Assembly: GCA_030535605.1 (NCBI GenBank)
Contig: JAUNRQ010000015.1
Span: forward strand, 1-44,867
Length of the DNA stretch: 44,867 nt
DNA from: Pseudoxanthomonas suwonensis
GTDB taxonomy: Bacteria; Pseudomonadota; Gammaproteobacteria; Xanthomonadales; Xanthomonadaceae
Reading direction: 5' to 3'
This document shows positions 44,177 through 44,867 of the stretch, piece by piece. The notes under the pieces are model-generated. The model was not told where the DNA came from and made no database searches. It worked only from the letters and a program-made list of their open reading frames with translations. Numbering within the stretch: the first letter of the stretch is position 1; each line of letters begins with the position of its first letter. The translations under genes and the position numbers were made by a program.

Positions 44177-44867
44177 ATGAATGCCCGCCCCGCCGACCTG
44201 CTGGCCCAGGCCGAAGAGCTGTCCACCGACGTCACCCGGCCGATTCCCGGCTCGCGCAAGATCCACGTGACCGGATCGCGCGACGACCTGCGCGTGCCGA
44301 TGCGCGAGATCGTCCTGAGCCAGACGCCGACGCTGTTCGGCGGCGAGGACAACGCACCGGTCACCGTGTACGACACCTCCGGTGCGTATTCGGATCCGGA
44401 GGCGACCATCGACCTGACCGCGGGTCTGCCGCCGTTGCGCGCCGGCTGGATCGACGAGCGCGGCGACAGCGAGCAGCTGCCGGGCATCACCTCGGCGTTC
44501 GGCAAGGCCCGCGAGCACGATCCGAAGCTGGCGGACATCCGCTTCCCCAACCGCGTGGCACCGCGCGTGGCCAAGGCCGGTGCCAACGTCACCCAGATGC
44601 ACTACGCCAAGCGCGGCATCATCACGCCGGAGATGGAGTTCGTCGCCATCCGCGAAAACCAGCGGCTGGAGGCCGTTCGCGAGGCACACCTGCGCAACCA
44701 GCATCCGGGGCAGTCCTTCGGCGCGTCCATTCCCGAGCGCATCACCCCGGAATTCGTGCGCGACGAGATCGCCCGCGGCCGCGCCATCCTGCCCAACAAC
44801 CTCAACCATCCCGAAAGCGAGCCGATGATCATCGGCCGCAACTTCCTCACCAAGATCAACGCCAACA
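44177..44867 (+). CDS. thiC: Phosphomethylpyrimidine synthase ThiC, N-terminal part
   Basis: ThiC is the radical-SAM enzyme that makes the thiamine pyrimidine from AIR. The first 230 residues are in the window and the gene runs off the end without a stop. It begins [73 protein letters not shown] and [20 protein letters not shown] are highly conserved ThiC segments. The C-terminal iron-sulfur cluster motif lies outside the window. It is preceded by a TPP riboswitch, and AGGACG before ATG 44177 serves as ribosome site. Confidence 0.97.
   Translation, partial: MNARPADLLAQAEELSTDVTRPIPGSRKIHVTGSRDDLRVPMREIVLSQTPTLFGGEDNAPVTVYDTSGAYSDPEATIDLTAGLPPLRAGWIDERGDSEQLPGITSAFGKAREHDPKLADIRFPNRVAPRVAKAGANVTQMHYAKRGIITPEMEFVAIRENQRLEAVREAHLRNQHPGQSFGASIPERITPEFVRDEIARGRAILPNNLNHPESEPMIIGRNFLTKINAN

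Overview
The window is high-GC DNA from a gammaproteobacterium, most likely a member of the Lysobacterales (Xanthomonas/Lysobacter/Luteimonas group). This assignment rests on gene content (glnE, waaA, lpxL-type acyltransferase, ubiH plus a second ubiquinone hydroxylase, rlmM, thrB, thiC), the large TonB-dependent receptor paired with a secreted phosphatase, and several genes that appear leaderless. It is an inference, because no rRNA is present.

Region 1 (1-16252) is a complete type I-F CRISPR-Cas locus directly downstream of the last codons of groL. Its order is cas1, cas2-3, a reversed Phd/PIN toxin-antitoxin pair, csy1-csy2-csy3-csy4, leader, then an array of 114 repeats of 28 nt and 113 spacers. 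The cas genes have visibly more A/T at third codon positions than the housekeeping genes. The most interesting segment is the 190-bp gap between the antitoxin and csy1. On the minus strand it holds two degenerate copies of the CRISPR repeat. Both keep the 5-bp stem/5-nt loop geometry through compensatory base changes. They flank a 13-nt pseudo-spacer. The same 13 nt recur 40 bp upstream next to a CC (the I-F PAM), and the only mismatch is at spacer position 6, which type I effectors do not read. This target overlaps a promoter whose palindromic -10 could fire in both directions. The layout predicts a crRNA-like RNA that guides the Csy complex to repress the toxin-antitoxin promoter, and possibly the csy promoter. 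It resembles CreTA/CreR logic but has a protein toxin-antitoxin as cargo.

Region 2 (16253-19371, minus strand) encodes four exported proteins, three of them lipoproteins, that I cannot assign to a function. Region 3 (19550-25147, minus) holds a succinyl-CoA:acetate CoA-transferase, glnE and an ELM1-family protein. Region 4 (25263-30099, plus) holds a RutE-like nitroreductase, YceI, pirin, a small zinc-finger protein, a GT4 glycosyltransferase and an O-antigen-ligase-like membrane protein. Region 5 (30069-32631) has an inverted-repeat element that supplies the C-terminal codons of two convergent genes, then an LpxL-type acyltransferase and waaA.

Region 6 (32637-34707, minus) groups a BtuM-like membrane protein, a cobalamin adenosyltransferase and a histone-deacetylase-family protein. 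Region 7 (34817-38381) has ubiH, a second UbiH-family hydroxylase and rlmM. Region 8 (38499-42969) is a TonB-dependent receptor followed by a purple-acid-phosphatase-like enzyme, plausibly a phosphate-scavenging pair. Region 9 has thrB, a TPP riboswitch and the start of thiC, which runs off the window.
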